Shown here piece after piece: positions 16,679 to 24,984 of a DNA stretch of 64,000 nucleotides. Source of the stretch: Truepera sp965215315 (GTDB lineage: Bacteria; Deinococcota; Deinococci; Deinococcales; Trueperaceae); assembly GCA_965215315.1 (NCBI GenBank), contig CBDCDB010000008.1, positions 2,852,001-2,916,000 of the forward strand, written 5' to 3'. A program made the translations under genes and the position numbers. The notes beneath the pieces are model-generated. The model saw nothing but the letters and a program-made list of their open reading frames with translations, had not been told where the DNA came from and made no database searches. Within the stretch, counting starts at the first letter, position 1. Each line of letters opens with the position of its first letter.

Positions 16679-17578
16679 TTAACCATCATTCCCCCGCCGC
16701 TGCATCACTAGCGAAACCCCGACGAGCAAGATAGAAACTGCAATCATCAACGCCGACACCGCATTGATTTCCGGCGGAACACGCTGTTTTAACAGTCCGT
16801 AAACAAAGAGCGGCAGTGTCGTTGTACCGACGCCCGCCGTGAAAAACGTCACCACGAAGTCATCTAAGGAAATCGTAAAAGCTAAGAGCGCCCCACCCAA
16901 AATCCCCGGTACGAGCGCCGGAAAGGTGATGTGCCAGAAGGTTTGCAGGTGATTTGCGCCGAGGTCGCGGGCGGCTTCCTCGAGCGTCGAATCCATCGTG
17001 GCGAGCCGCGCCCGCACCACGACTGCGACGTAGGCGATATTAAAGGCGATGTGCGCGATGATGATGGTGGAAAACCCGCTCACGAGCCGCACGCCGAAAA
17101 CGTTCTGTACGAGCGCAAAAAAGGTGTTGAAAAAGACCGCGAGCGCAACCCCTTGTGTGATGTCGGGGATGATGACCGGTAGGTAGAAAAGCGCGTCGAA
17201 CACCCGTTTACCGGGAAAGTCGCCCCGGTCTACCGCGAGCGCAAAGAGCGTCCCGATAACGGTGGACGCAACCGTCGAGATGGCCCCGACGATGAGCGAG
17301 TTGCGCACGGCGTTCAGGAGCAACTCGGACTGAAAATTGAGGCCATCTGCGCCGCCGCCTAAAAGGTTTTGATACCAGCGCAGGGTAAAGCCGCGCCACA
17401 CCGAAACCGATTCGGCGTTGTTAAACGAGTAGATAATCAGGACCAAAATCGGTATCCAGAGAAAAATGTAGGTCAAGATCGGAATCGTCCAGAGACCGAA
17501 ACGTCCGACCCGGCGCACCGAAAGGTCTCGCTTTAACTTGCCCTGATTCAGGTCGCGTGCTTTGGCTGTTTTCGTCAT
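16679..17578 (-). CDS. potC: Polyamine-type ABC transporter permease
   Basis: A 299-residue inner-membrane permease with six predicted helices. The EAA loop LEEAARDLGANHLQTFWHITFPALVPGI contacts the ATPase, and the sequence ISLDDFVVTFFTAGVGTTTLPLFVYG is typical of PotC. The ATG directly follows the potB stop (TAAATG). It lies convergent to potDA. Confidence 0.94.
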   Translation of the reverse strand: MTKTAKARDLNQGKLKRDLSVRRVGRFGLWTIPILTYIFLWIPILVLIIYSFNNAESVSVWRGFTLRWYQNLLGGGADGLNFQSELLLNAVRNSLIVGAISTVASTVIGTLFALAVDRGDFPGKRVFDALFYLPVIIPDITQGVALAVFFNTFFALVQNVFGVRLVSGFSTIIIAHIAFNIAYVAVVVRARLATMDSTLEEAARDLGANHLQTFWHITFPALVPGILGGALLAFTISLDDFVVTFFTAGVGTTTLPLFVYGLLKQRVPPEINAVSALMIAVSILLVGVSLVMQRRGNDG

Positions 17579-18433
17579 TTAATCCCGCCGTTCGCCGTAA
17601 CGCGTATAGACGATCAGCCCAACCATCACAATTAACATCAGCACCACCGAAATCGCCGAGCCGAGCGGGATGTTGCCGCGTCCGCGAAACTGGCCTTGAA
17701 TGAGGTTGCCGATCATCAGGCCGCGCGTTCCGCCTAACAAATCAGGCGTAATAAACGAGCCGATCGCCGGGATAAAGACGAGCACCGACCCGGCGACGAT
17801 ACCGGGCAGGGTAAGCGGCACAATCACGCGCCAGAACGCCTGAAAATCGTTCGCGCCCAAATCTCCGGCAGCTTCGACAAAGCGGAAGTCGAGGCGTTCG
17901 GCGGCGGCGTAAATCGGCAAGACCATAAACGGGACAAAGCCGTAAACGAGACCCAGCATCACCGCAAACTGGGTGTTGAGCATCGTTAACGGTTCTGCTA
18001 TGACGCCGAAGTTGAGCAAAAGTGCGTTAAGCGGGCCTTCACGCCCCATAATCGTTTGCAGCGCGTAGGTGCGGACTAAGAAATTCGTCCAGAAGGGTAG
18101 CAAAATCAAAAAAAGCAGAAACTGCCGCGTTCTCGGGTTGGGGCGGGTGCTGATAAAAAAGGCAACGGGAAAGCCGAGTAACAGACAAATCAGGGTCGTC
18201 AACAGGGAAAAGTAGAGCGTTCGCCAGATGACGGGCCAGAACACGTCGAAGGTGCGGGTGTAGTTCTCCAAAGTTGCGGGGGCGGTGGGCGTACCGTCCA
18301 AGCCTCGAGTAAAAAAGCTCGCGACCAGCACAAAGATGAGCGGTACCAGAAAAAAAACGATGAGCCAGAAAAGTCCGGGGAAGGCGAGCGCGAGACTCGA
18401 GCCGCGTCCTGTTTTGCTTGTTCGAGAAGCCAA
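17579..18433 (-). CDS. potB: Polyamine-type ABC transporter permease
   Basis: A 284-residue permease with six helices, the PotB-type EAA loop VEAAGDLGANDFQAFWRVIVPLTLPGI, and the FWTNFLVRTYALQTIMGREG loop. The TTG start is chosen because GGGGAG lies seven bases upstream and homology begins there. It is first in the potBC pair. Confidence 0.93.
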   Translation of the reverse strand: MASRTSKTGRGSSLALAFPGLFWLIVFFLVPLIFVLVASFFTRGLDGTPTAPATLENYTRTFDVFWPVIWRTLYFSLLTTLICLLLGFPVAFFISTRPNPRTRQFLLFLILLPFWTNFLVRTYALQTIMGREGPLNALLLNFGVIAEPLTMLNTQFAVMLGLVYGFVPFMVLPIYAAAERLDFRFVEAAGDLGANDFQAFWRVIVPLTLPGIVAGSVLVFIPAIGSFITPDLLGGTRGLMIGNLIQGQFRGRGNIPLGSAISVVLMLIVMVGLIVYTRYGERRD

Positions 18434-18496
18434 GTGTGTCTCCCCTCACACCGAAGTGTTGCGTCAGCATACCCCAGGCGAACGGTAAACCGCACG

Positions 18497-19135
18497 TTAA
18501 ACGGGTTTCGCGAGGCTCTGCATGCGGAGTGCGTCAATCAAGGGGCGCAGCGTGTCGCCTTTAAGCTTGAGCGCGGCGCGGTTGACGAGAAACCGGGCTG
18601 ATGAGTGGAAGATGACCTCGAGTTCCTCCAACCCATTGGCCCGGAGCGTCCCGCCCGTCTCGACGATATCGACTACGGCGTCGGCTAGGCCCGCCAGACA
18701 CGCCAGTTCGACGTTTCCGGCAAGTTTAATCACTTCGGCGCTGAGCCCGCGTTCTTGCAGATAGCGCCGGGTCGCGTGCGGGTATTTCGACGCAATCCGC
18801 CGCACTGGGCCGCGTGCGCCGACGGGCCGAATCAGCGACAGGCGGCAGCGGGCAAAACCCAAATCAACGGGTTCGTAAACGCTTCTGCCGGACTCTAACA
18901 GCACATCTTTGCCGACGACGCCTGCGTCTGCCACGCCTAAATCGACGTAGGTCGGGACGTCGGTATTACGCATTTCGATAATGCGTGCGCCGCCCGCGTC
19001 GTAGTGCAGGGCTCGAGTTCCGGGCGGGCCGACAAGCTCGAGCCCTGCAGCGCGCAAGAGCGTTAAGCTTTCTTGCATCACTCGGCCTTTTGGGAGAGCC
19101 AAGGTCAATTTGTTGCTCGGTTTAAGCATGGTCAT
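18497..19135 (-). CDS. hisG: ATP phosphoribosyltransferase, short form
   Basis: The 212-residue catalytic subunit of the first histidine-biosynthesis step (ATP + PRPP). Motifs: LTLALPKGRVMQESLTLLRAAG, DLGVADAGVVGKDVLLE and the PRPP loop DAVVDIVETGGTLRANGLEE. The short form lacks the C-terminal regulatory domain and needs HisZ, which is encoded just upstream with a 14-bp overlap. Two ATGs (19135, 19129) are possible. Confidence 0.95.
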   Translation of the reverse strand: MTMLKPSNKLTLALPKGRVMQESLTLLRAAGLELVGPPGTRALHYDAGGARIIEMRNTDVPTYVDLGVADAGVVGKDVLLESGRSVYEPVDLGFARCRLSLIRPVGARGPVRRIASKYPHATRRYLQERGLSAEVIKLAGNVELACLAGLADAVVDIVETGGTLRANGLEELEVIFHSSARFLVNRAALKLKGDTLRPLIDALRMQSLAKPV

Positions 19136-20282
19136 GTTCCGTAAGGGCTTGTAGCACTTCAAAAAAAGGGCGCTCGGGGGTGAGGGGCTCGAGGCCACCT
19201 TCCCATAAAAGATAAGGGATGCCCCGCGCCCGTGCATAAGCCCGCAACTCGTCTGTATCATCCGTCAAAGCCCGCTCAACACGGTAGCCCGCCTGCCGAA
19301 GTCGCCGCGCCGGGGCGTCGTCCAGACTCACGGCAATTGGTGGCGCGTCACCGGTTACGCTAGGTAGCGCTGATAAAAGGCGCTCCAAACCGATGGCAAA
19401 GCCCGCTGCGAGGGGTAAGAGCGCCCCGTCGTAGCGTCCGCCGCCGAGGAGTGGTTGCCCGAAGTCGAAAGTGTAGGCGCGAAAGGTCACGCCCGTGTAG
19501 TACGACAACCGCCGCGCCATGCCAAGGTCTAGGAGGAGTTCGCTGCTGTCTTCAAACTCGGTCAGGACGGCCTCTAAATGGTCGCACGCCGCCGCCGTTT
19601 CGGGCCAAGGTGCAAGCTGCCGCGCCCGGTCAAGCGTCCGCAAATCGCCGTAAAGGTCGGGTACGCCGAGGAGTGCCCTTTCCAAGTCGGTAGCTAAACT
19701 CAGCGGCCTCAACAGTTCTCGCAGCGTCGTCTGGTCTTTACGGTCGATGGCGTCGGCAGCTAAGTTCCTAAGCTCGGGTAACAACCCGGCAAGGTCGAAA
19801 AGTTGCCGGACAAACCCCGGATTTCCAACCTCAACTCGTGGTGCGAGACCAACTGCCCGCACCGCTTCACGCGCCAAGTGAATGAGTTCGGCGTCGGCGC
19901 GTGGGCCACTAACGCCGACGAGCTCGAGCCCGACTTGCGTAAACTCACGTGTCCGGGCGATGTCGGGAACAACCGTGCGCCAGAGTCCGCCGCTGTACTG
20001 CAGCCGTAAAACCCCTTGCGCGTCAGCTTGGTTGAACCTGACGAGTTTAGCGAGGGCGTAGGTATAGTCTGAACGCAGCGCTAGAAGTTCGCCGTCCGGC
20101 CCGGTCAGCTTAAATGAGCGTCCAGCAACCGGATGCGCTGGGTCGAAGCGTTCTAAAACCGGAACATCGACGTGTTCGTAACCCCAGCTCGAGAACAGCG
20201 CCCGCAGCGTGTTTACAGCCCGAACCCGCGCCGCACTTTCAGAGGCGTGGGCGTAGCGGGTACCTTCGGGGGGTGCAGTCAC
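19122..20282 (-). CDS. hisZ: ATP phosphoribosyltransferase regulatory subunit
   Basis: The 386-residue HisRS paralogue. It has class II synthetase-like motifs (LFSSWGYEHVDVPVLERFD, LLALRSDYTYALAKLVRF, LGGGRYDGALLPLAAGFAIGLERL) without a tRNA-binding domain. It forms the hetero-octamer with short HisG and gives histidine feedback. The start is GTG. Overlap with hisG supports coupled synthesis. Confidence 0.93.
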   Translation of the reverse strand: MTAPPEGTRYAHASESAARVRAVNTLRALFSSWGYEHVDVPVLERFDPAHPVAGRSFKLTGPDGELLALRSDYTYALAKLVRFNQADAQGVLRLQYSGGLWRTVVPDIARTREFTQVGLELVGVSGPRADAELIHLAREAVRAVGLAPRVEVGNPGFVRQLFDLAGLLPELRNLAADAIDRKDQTTLRELLRPLSLATDLERALLGVPDLYGDLRTLDRARQLAPWPETAAACDHLEAVLTEFEDSSELLLDLGMARRLSYYTGVTFRAYTFDFGQPLLGGGRYDGALLPLAAGFAIGLERLLSALPSVTGDAPPIAVSLDDAPARRLRQAGYRVERALTDDTDELRAYARARGIPYLLWEGGLEPLTPERPFFEVLQALTEHDHA

Positions 20283-20582
20283 GCCTCTAAGCGTACCGCG
20301 CCCTCTGTGGGTAAGGCTAGAGTCAGAGTTTCCGAAGTGTCAGACAGGAATGATGTTGCTGCAACGCCGAACAGTTTCTTGACGTGCTCCGCCCTAGAGT
20401 AGAGCCGTATGGTTGTGCCATGACCAGCTGATGCTAACCAGGACGCAAGATTTAGCGTCTAACTAGAGGTGCGTATTTTTAGCTATCTATGAGATAGCTG
20501 TCTCTACTCTTGAAACGTTTACAAATCACAATAAAACGAAACAGCTGAGTTTCAGAGCTTACTTTGTAGGAAGGAAGTCACT
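20283..20582. other. Intergenic region, hairpins only
   Basis: Divergent spacer between hisZ and a broken GNAT gene. It holds a 7-bp hairpin (AGCTATC...GATAGCT, 20481-20499) and a GAAAC...GTTTC hairpin near 20538, neither with a T tract on the proper side. No gene seen. Confidence 0.5.
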
Positions 20583-21053
20583 ATGACCATCGCTGGAATC
20601 AGACCTGTTGTACCTGATGATCTACCCTTTCTAAAAAGAGTCGTTGATGATACCGAGCTCTTCCCCTCGGAGATGCTCAGCGACATGATTGCCGGTTACC
20701 TTGCCAACGATGGCGCTGGCGATTTTTGGCTGACCTATGACGACGGTGAGCCTGTAGCGGTTGCCTACTACGCGTCTGAAAGGATGACCCAAGGAACGTA
20801 GAACGCCCTTTTGCTCGCTGTACGTCCTGACCATCAGGGCAGAGGACTCGGTACCTTGCTGATGCGCTACATTGAGCAGCAGTTAGCACAAGGTGGGGAA
20901 CGCATCTTGCTGGTCGAAACTTCGGGGCTGCCCGAGTTCAAACGAACACGCAACTTTTACCGTAAAAACGGCTATGAGGAAGAAGCCCGTATAAGGGAGT
21001 TTTATGCCCAGGGAGAGGACAAAATAGTGTTCCGCAGGGCGTTACAAGTTTAG
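20583..21053 (+). pseudogene. GNAT acetyltransferase gene with one in-frame amber stop
   Basis: A single frame encodes a ~156-residue GNAT enzyme except for TAG at 20799-20801, between ASERMTQGT and NALLLAVRPDHQGRGLG. In this GNAT subgroup the position is usually Trp (GTWN...), so TGG to TAG is the simplest change. The rest is intact: acetyl-CoA loop RPDHQGRGLGTLL and C-terminal NFYRKNGYEEEARI. A GGAAGG ribosome site precedes the ATG. Either a recent pseudogene or a base-call error. Confidence 0.85.
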
Positions 21054-21069
21054 GGATTCAGATTTTTTC

Positions 21070-21098
21070 GGAGGCTCGAGACGTTCGCTCGAGCCTCC
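21070..21098. repeat. Perfect 11-bp inverted repeat built on CTCGAG
   Basis: GGAGGCTCGAG-N7-CTCGAGCCTCC. There is no T tract on either proper side, so it is not an intrinsic terminator, though it could act as a 3' RNA stabiliser between convergent genes. Confidence 0.7.
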
Positions 21099-21178
21099 AC
21101 ACAAGCAGCAAATATCTTTTGGTAAAACCGTAGGGCAGACTTGATAAGTCCTGAGACGTTTTGCTATCTTTCTGGGGT

Positions 21179-21961
21179 TTAATGACCGATGCTGCCGAAC
21201 AGTTGTTGGTAAACTTGAGCCCCCTTTTCAGTAAGACCACGGCTTTTTTCTGTCCCGAAGGCCAGCACCTCACCTTGTTGCCAGGCTCCTCCAACCGGCT
21301 CGAGGACAAGTTCTGTTAGCTGTTCCGTAAGCCAAAATTGCTGCTGTAGGCCGCTCGTTTCGTAAAGCGACTCGAGAGTTTGATAGATTTCGGGTTCGTG
21401 CTCACGCCAGTAGCGTAAAGCATGACCTTCACCACTAAAGGGCAAGCGCCGTACCCGAAAATAATTTTCCATCAGCCAGTAAGGATTTGCGCCTAAAAGA
21501 AAACGGGATAGCAGAGGTTCACTATCCAAGCGCCCACGTAATTTATCGAGCACATGTCTGTGACCGTGCCGCATAAATGCGAGGGCGTGCTCTGAAATGG
21601 CCTCAGGGCGCTGCCAAGCAAGAGATCTTTTCATTTGCAATAGGGCAGGCTCGAGCTCGCCAAAACGGTCAAAAATTACGGTTCCCCCACTTAATGCAAG
21701 TTGTGGAAAGGTAAATGTGCGTGGTAGTTCCTTAAGCGCTTGTAACGTGATAAAGCTTAAGTCAACCGGTGTGTGCCCGGCTTCAAAATGGAGACCTTTG
21801 GTAGTTGGCAGGGCTTCAGAGAACACGACAAAAAGGTCGTAGTCACCTACGCTGTAATTATCCGCTTGGTGGTCGGCACCGTAACGAATTAAGCCTACTA
21901 CCGTTGGATTATCCCTAAGCCGCGTTAACATAGCGTTTACGCTTTCTATAACAACGTCCAT
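21179..21961 (-). CDS. Nucleotidyltransferase-domain protein
   Basis: A 260-residue protein with the pol-beta-type nucleotidyltransferase pattern: NPTVVGLIRYGADHQ, then SVGDYDLFVVF (paired Asp), and a third acidic residue in HTPVDLSFITL. The C-terminal two thirds is helical and resembles the kanamycin nucleotidyltransferase-like architecture. Substrate unknown. It sits one small gap from hinT on the same strand. Confidence 0.75.
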   Translation of the reverse strand: MDVVIESVNAMLTRLRDNPTVVGLIRYGADHQADNYSVGDYDLFVVFSEALPTTKGLHFEAGHTPVDLSFITLQALKELPRTFTFPQLALSGGTVIFDRFGELEPALLQMKRSLAWQRPEAISEHALAFMRHGHRHVLDKLRGRLDSEPLLSRFLLGANPYWLMENYFRVRRLPFSGEGHALRYWREHEPEIYQTLESLYETSGLQQQFWLTEQLTELVLEPVGGAWQQGEVLAFGTEKSRGLTEKGAQVYQQLFGSIGH

Positions 21962-21976
21962 AACAGCCGAAAGCCC

Positions 21977-22321
21977 TTAACCGAGCGGTACAGGCCCGTC
22001 CCAGCCCGCCAAAATATGCACGTGCGTATGAAACACCTCTTGCCCTGCTCCCGGCCCGACGTTCACGACCAAACGGTAATCAGAAAGTCCATTGGCCCTT
22101 GCCGTCTTAACCGCCGCCTCAAAAAGTGCGCCTATGTCGTCAGCTCCTTGCGCGTCTAACATCTCATCCAAACGTGGGCTGAGGGTTTTGGGGATCACCA
22201 ATAGGTGAACCGGTGCTTTCGGAGTGATGTCTTTGATGGCGACGAAATTATCGTCTTCGTAGACTTTGGTTGCGGGAATCTCACCGTCAATGATTTTTTG
22301 GAAGATACCTTTTTCGCTCAT
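21977..22321 (-). CDS. hinT: HIT-family (HinT-like) purine nucleotide phosphoramidase
   Basis: A 114-residue HIT protein of the Hint branch. Starts MSEKGIFQKIIDGEIPATKVYEDD and carries the histidine triad in VFHTHVHILAGW. It hydrolyses AMP-lysine or AMP-NH2-type phosphoramidates. Normal length; the predicted active-site Ser/Gly-Q is present in GPGAGQEVFH. Confidence 0.95.
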   Translation of the reverse strand: MSEKGIFQKIIDGEIPATKVYEDDNFVAIKDITPKAPVHLLVIPKTLSPRLDEMLDAQGADDIGALFEAAVKTARANGLSDYRLVVNVGPGAGQEVFHTHVHILAGWDGPVPLG

Positions 22322-22355
22322 AACACTATTCTATGCCGCTCGAGAAAGCCAACGC

Positions 22356-22992
22356 TCAGAACGAAACGTCCGCCCACGTTTCATAGCTGCTGTTCTTAAA
22401 AACCAGCGTGCCGCCAGTGGTGTTTTGGGGCAGCTCGAGCGCAACCAAACAAGTTAACGTTCTGTTTCTGGATACGTCTCGCAGGTCGCAGCCTCTAAAC
22501 TTTGGGGCGAACGTGTTGTCATAGTGAGCGCTCCCGTCTTCAAACTCGAAGTCGTATACCTCAACATCAACGCCTCTGGCCCAGCGGCTCGTCAGTGTGA
22601 CCTCAAAAAGCCGAAACGTCATAACCGTTTTGCGCGGCGTTGGCGTCTCCCCTCGAGACACGCCAGCTTCTGTTGACCTCGAGCCGGACATGCGGAAGTA
22701 TCTGATTTAAGACTGGAGCGACGCGGCGATTGTCGTGTCCAAAAGTGACAAGCAGTCCGAAAGCTATAAAGACATAGGCGAGGACAGCTAGATTACGGTT
22801 TGGACTGGAACGGCCCGCAGGTAGCGCAGCGAGTCAAAAGACGTAACCGGCGGTGAGTAAAAGATAAGTAACAACTTGTACATCGTCTTGAGCACTAAAC
22901 GCCCAAAACGCGTTGAGTATCATAACGATAGGCACGGCGTAACGCCACAAAGTCGCTAAAAACCAGCGGAGCGGTCAGCGCACGTAAACCAT
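22356..22992 (-). pseudogene. Membrane protein plus secreted beta-domain, broken by two opal stops and a frameshift
   Basis: From ATG 22992 one frame encodes MVYVR/PLRWFLATLWRYAVPIVMI..., with TGA at 22975-22977 and TGA at 22834-22836 (AGYVF/LAALPAG). Between and after them are membrane-helix-like segments (PIVMILNAFWAF, LAVLAYVFIAFGLLVTFG). Near 22605 the frame ends in a T5 run, and the -/+1 frame continues with a DUF4352-like beta domain (RLFEVTLTSRW...TWADVSF) down to 22356. Trp would fit both opal positions. It starts 35 bases after proB. Only the last 111 residues form an uninterrupted ORF. Confidence 0.65.
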
Positions 22993-23026
22993 ACCTGAGT
23001 CTACTTTATCTTTTCTAACTTCACTC

Positions 23027-24112
23027 TCAGATTTTGCTTAAGACCAGATTATCGCGGTGAATCACCTCGTCGTAATCTTTGCCCCCGAGCACCTCGGCAA
23101 TCTCACGGGTATGTCTGCCCTGAATCTTGTGGAGGGCGTCGCTCGAGTAATTGCTCAACCCCTGCGCGACCCGCTCCCCAGCGTGTGTGACAGCTACAGC
23201 GTCACCGAACGAAAAACTGCCTGAAATACCCGTAATTCCTTTGGGCAGCAGACTCCGGCCCGTTTGCAATGCCCGAAATGCGCCTGCGTCAACCTCGAGA
23301 CTCCCCTTCGTCCGCTGCTGCGCCAGCCAGCTTTTGCGTGAGGGTGTGTGCGCTTTAGCTGAAAAGCGCGTGCCCCGGACGTCGCCCTTGGCAAGTGCCT
23401 CGAGCCCCGCCCCACCGCCGCCAACGATCAGCGTTTCGGTTCCGGCGTTTGTGGCCAGCGCCGCCGCACGGAGTTTTGTCACCATTCCGCCCGTGCCACG
23501 TGTGGTTCCGGCGCTGCCTGCGAGATGCTGCACGCTCCCAACGTCTTCGACGACCTCGAGCCTTTTTGCTGCCGGATTCGTGCGCGGGTCGCTGTCATAA
23601 AGCCCGTCCACATCGGTCAAAATAATCAGCGCGTCCGCCCCGACGAGGTGCGACGCCCACGCCGACAAGCTGTCGTTGTCGCCAAACTTGATTTCGCTCG
23701 TCGCTACCGAGTCGTTTTCGTTAATAATCGGGAGTGCGCCCAGCTTGAGAGACGCCTCGAGCGCGTTTTTTGCGTTGACGTAGCGTTCGCGGTCTTGGAT
23801 GTCGGCAGCAGTGAGTAAAAGCTGCGCGACCGGTGTGGGGGCGACGGCTCTAGCCCACTCGAGCATTAAAAGCGTCTGACCCACTGCCGCCGCAGCCTGT
23901 TTTTCGGGCAAGGTCAACGGGAGCGACACGCCGAGCTGTTCACGGCCTGCCGCGCCCGCGCCGGACGACACCAGCACGACCTTGCAACCCAACTCTGTTT
24001 GCAGGGTGCCGAGCCCGCGAGCGAGCGCCCACAACAGGGGCGGATGGATACGTCCGCCCGCGTCGGTGAGGCTGCTCGTCCCGACTTTAACGACGACGCG
24101 CCGCCATTTCAC
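23027..24112 (-). CDS. proB: Glutamate 5-kinase
   Basis: The 361-residue enzyme phosphorylates glutamate in proline synthesis. The N-terminal amino-acid-kinase domain has VVVKVGTSSLTD, KVVLVSSGAGAAG, PIINENDSVATSEIKFGDND and ADALIILTDVDGLYDSDPR. A C-terminal PUA domain starts near residue 275 (GAFRALQTGRSLLPKGITG). The GTG start overlaps the stop of the upstream GNAT gene (GTGA). proA is not adjacent. Confidence 0.96.
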   Translation of the reverse strand: MKWRRVVVKVGTSSLTDAGGRIHPPLLWALARGLGTLQTELGCKVVLVSSGAGAAGREQLGVSLPLTLPEKQAAAAVGQTLLMLEWARAVAPTPVAQLLLTAADIQDRERYVNAKNALEASLKLGALPIINENDSVATSEIKFGDNDSLSAWASHLVGADALIILTDVDGLYDSDPRTNPAAKRLEVVEDVGSVQHLAGSAGTTRGTGGMVTKLRAAALATNAGTETLIVGGGGAGLEALAKGDVRGTRFSAKAHTPSRKSWLAQQRTKGSLEVDAGAFRALQTGRSLLPKGITGISGSFSFGDAVAVTHAGERVAQGLSNYSSDALHKIQGRHTREIAEVLGGKDYDEVIHRDNLVLSKI

Positions 24113-24633
24113 CTGTTGACCTCTTGCTCATAAAGGGCTGCGTTAAAGGTTCCGACTCGGCACTCTCCGACATAGATAAAACCGTGTCTTTCGTAAAAGG
24201 CGCGTACTTTGGGGCGCTCAGAGGCGGTATCGAGACGCACGTAACGTTTGCTCTGTTCACAGGCTCGAGTCTGAGCGAACGCCAACATTTGCGCTGCCAT
24301 ACCCTTGCCCTGCGCTTTGGGAATGACCGCAAGCTTGTGGATAAAAAGAGACTCGCCCACCGGCGCGTTCGGCCAAAACGCCGGGTCTTCAGTGACCAAG
24401 ACCATAGCTGCTACAGCTTCGCCGTCCCAAAATCCTAAAATCATTTCGGAGTCTGGGTAGGCTTTTTGCAGTGCTTCGGGGGTGAGGTCTGCTCGTGACC
24501 ACAAAGGTTGCTGCCGCTGCTCGAGCGCCCTCGCCGCCGCTTGAAGCACTTCAGAGAGCTGGAAAAGGTTAGCTTCTGTGACCCTTTCAGCGGTAAACGA
24601 ATCACTGACAACTAGAGAGGTCACTTCATTCAT
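24109..24633 (-). CDS. GNAT-family N-acetyltransferase
   Basis: A 174-residue GNAT protein with acetyl-CoA loop LAVIPKAQGKGMAAQMLAFA and C-terminal VRLDTASERPKVRAFYERHGF. Acceptor unknown. It is cotranscribed between a small helical protein and proB, with overlapping ends on both sides. Confidence 0.87.
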   Translation of the reverse strand: MNEVTSLVVSDSFTAERVTEANLFQLSEVLQAAARALEQRQQPLWSRADLTPEALQKAYPDSEMILGFWDGEAVAAMVLVTEDPAFWPNAPVGESLFIHKLAVIPKAQGKGMAAQMLAFAQTRACEQSKRYVRLDTASERPKVRAFYERHGFIYVGECRVGTFNAALYEQEVNR

Positions 24634-24883
24634 CGGCGTAGTGCAAAAACGCTTTGGGAACGACCGCCTTATCTACATAGAGCGTATCATCCTCGCGCTT
24701 GGCGCGGCCCTCACGCTCCAAAACCTTCAAACTCGCCTGCACCTTGCCCTGCACCTGCCGTAAAAACGCCGCACTCCAGTCGTTTTCACCGGGCCGCACG
24801 GTCTCCAAAAACGCGCGGTGAAAGCTGGGCAGTTCGTCTAGCGGGATGCGGGTCTCGAGCCGTTGCCAGTCTACAAAGTCCAT
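24626..24883 (-). CDS. Small conserved-looking hypothetical protein
   Basis: 85 residues, mostly helical, no Cys, no membrane segment (MDFVDWQRLETRIPLDELPS start; a winged-helix-like middle QVQGKVQASLKVLEREGRA). It overlaps the GNAT start by 8 bp, which supports it being a real operon gene. I do not recognise the family. Confidence 0.65.
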   Translation of the reverse strand: MDFVDWQRLETRIPLDELPSFHRAFLETVRPGENDWSAAFLRQVQGKVQASLKVLEREGRAKREDDTLYVDKAVVPKAFLHYADE

Positions 24884-24984
24884 AGCGCTATGTTACTCGG
24901 ACGCGCGAACTTTAGCTCGAGTTAAAACCCAAGCGGATGCTAAACTGACCCTCTGGGCACCTGCCCAGCTAGAGAGGTGTTGTT

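Noticed and set aside
20421..20499. Possible fourth MITE copy (words ACCAGCTGAT, GAGGTGCGT, AGCTATC)
   Set aside because: The words are in the wrong order and spacing and the inverted ends are missing.
21070..21098. Intrinsic terminator between convergent genes
   Set aside because: Perfect hairpin but no T tract on the 3' side for either strand; reported only as an inverted repeat.
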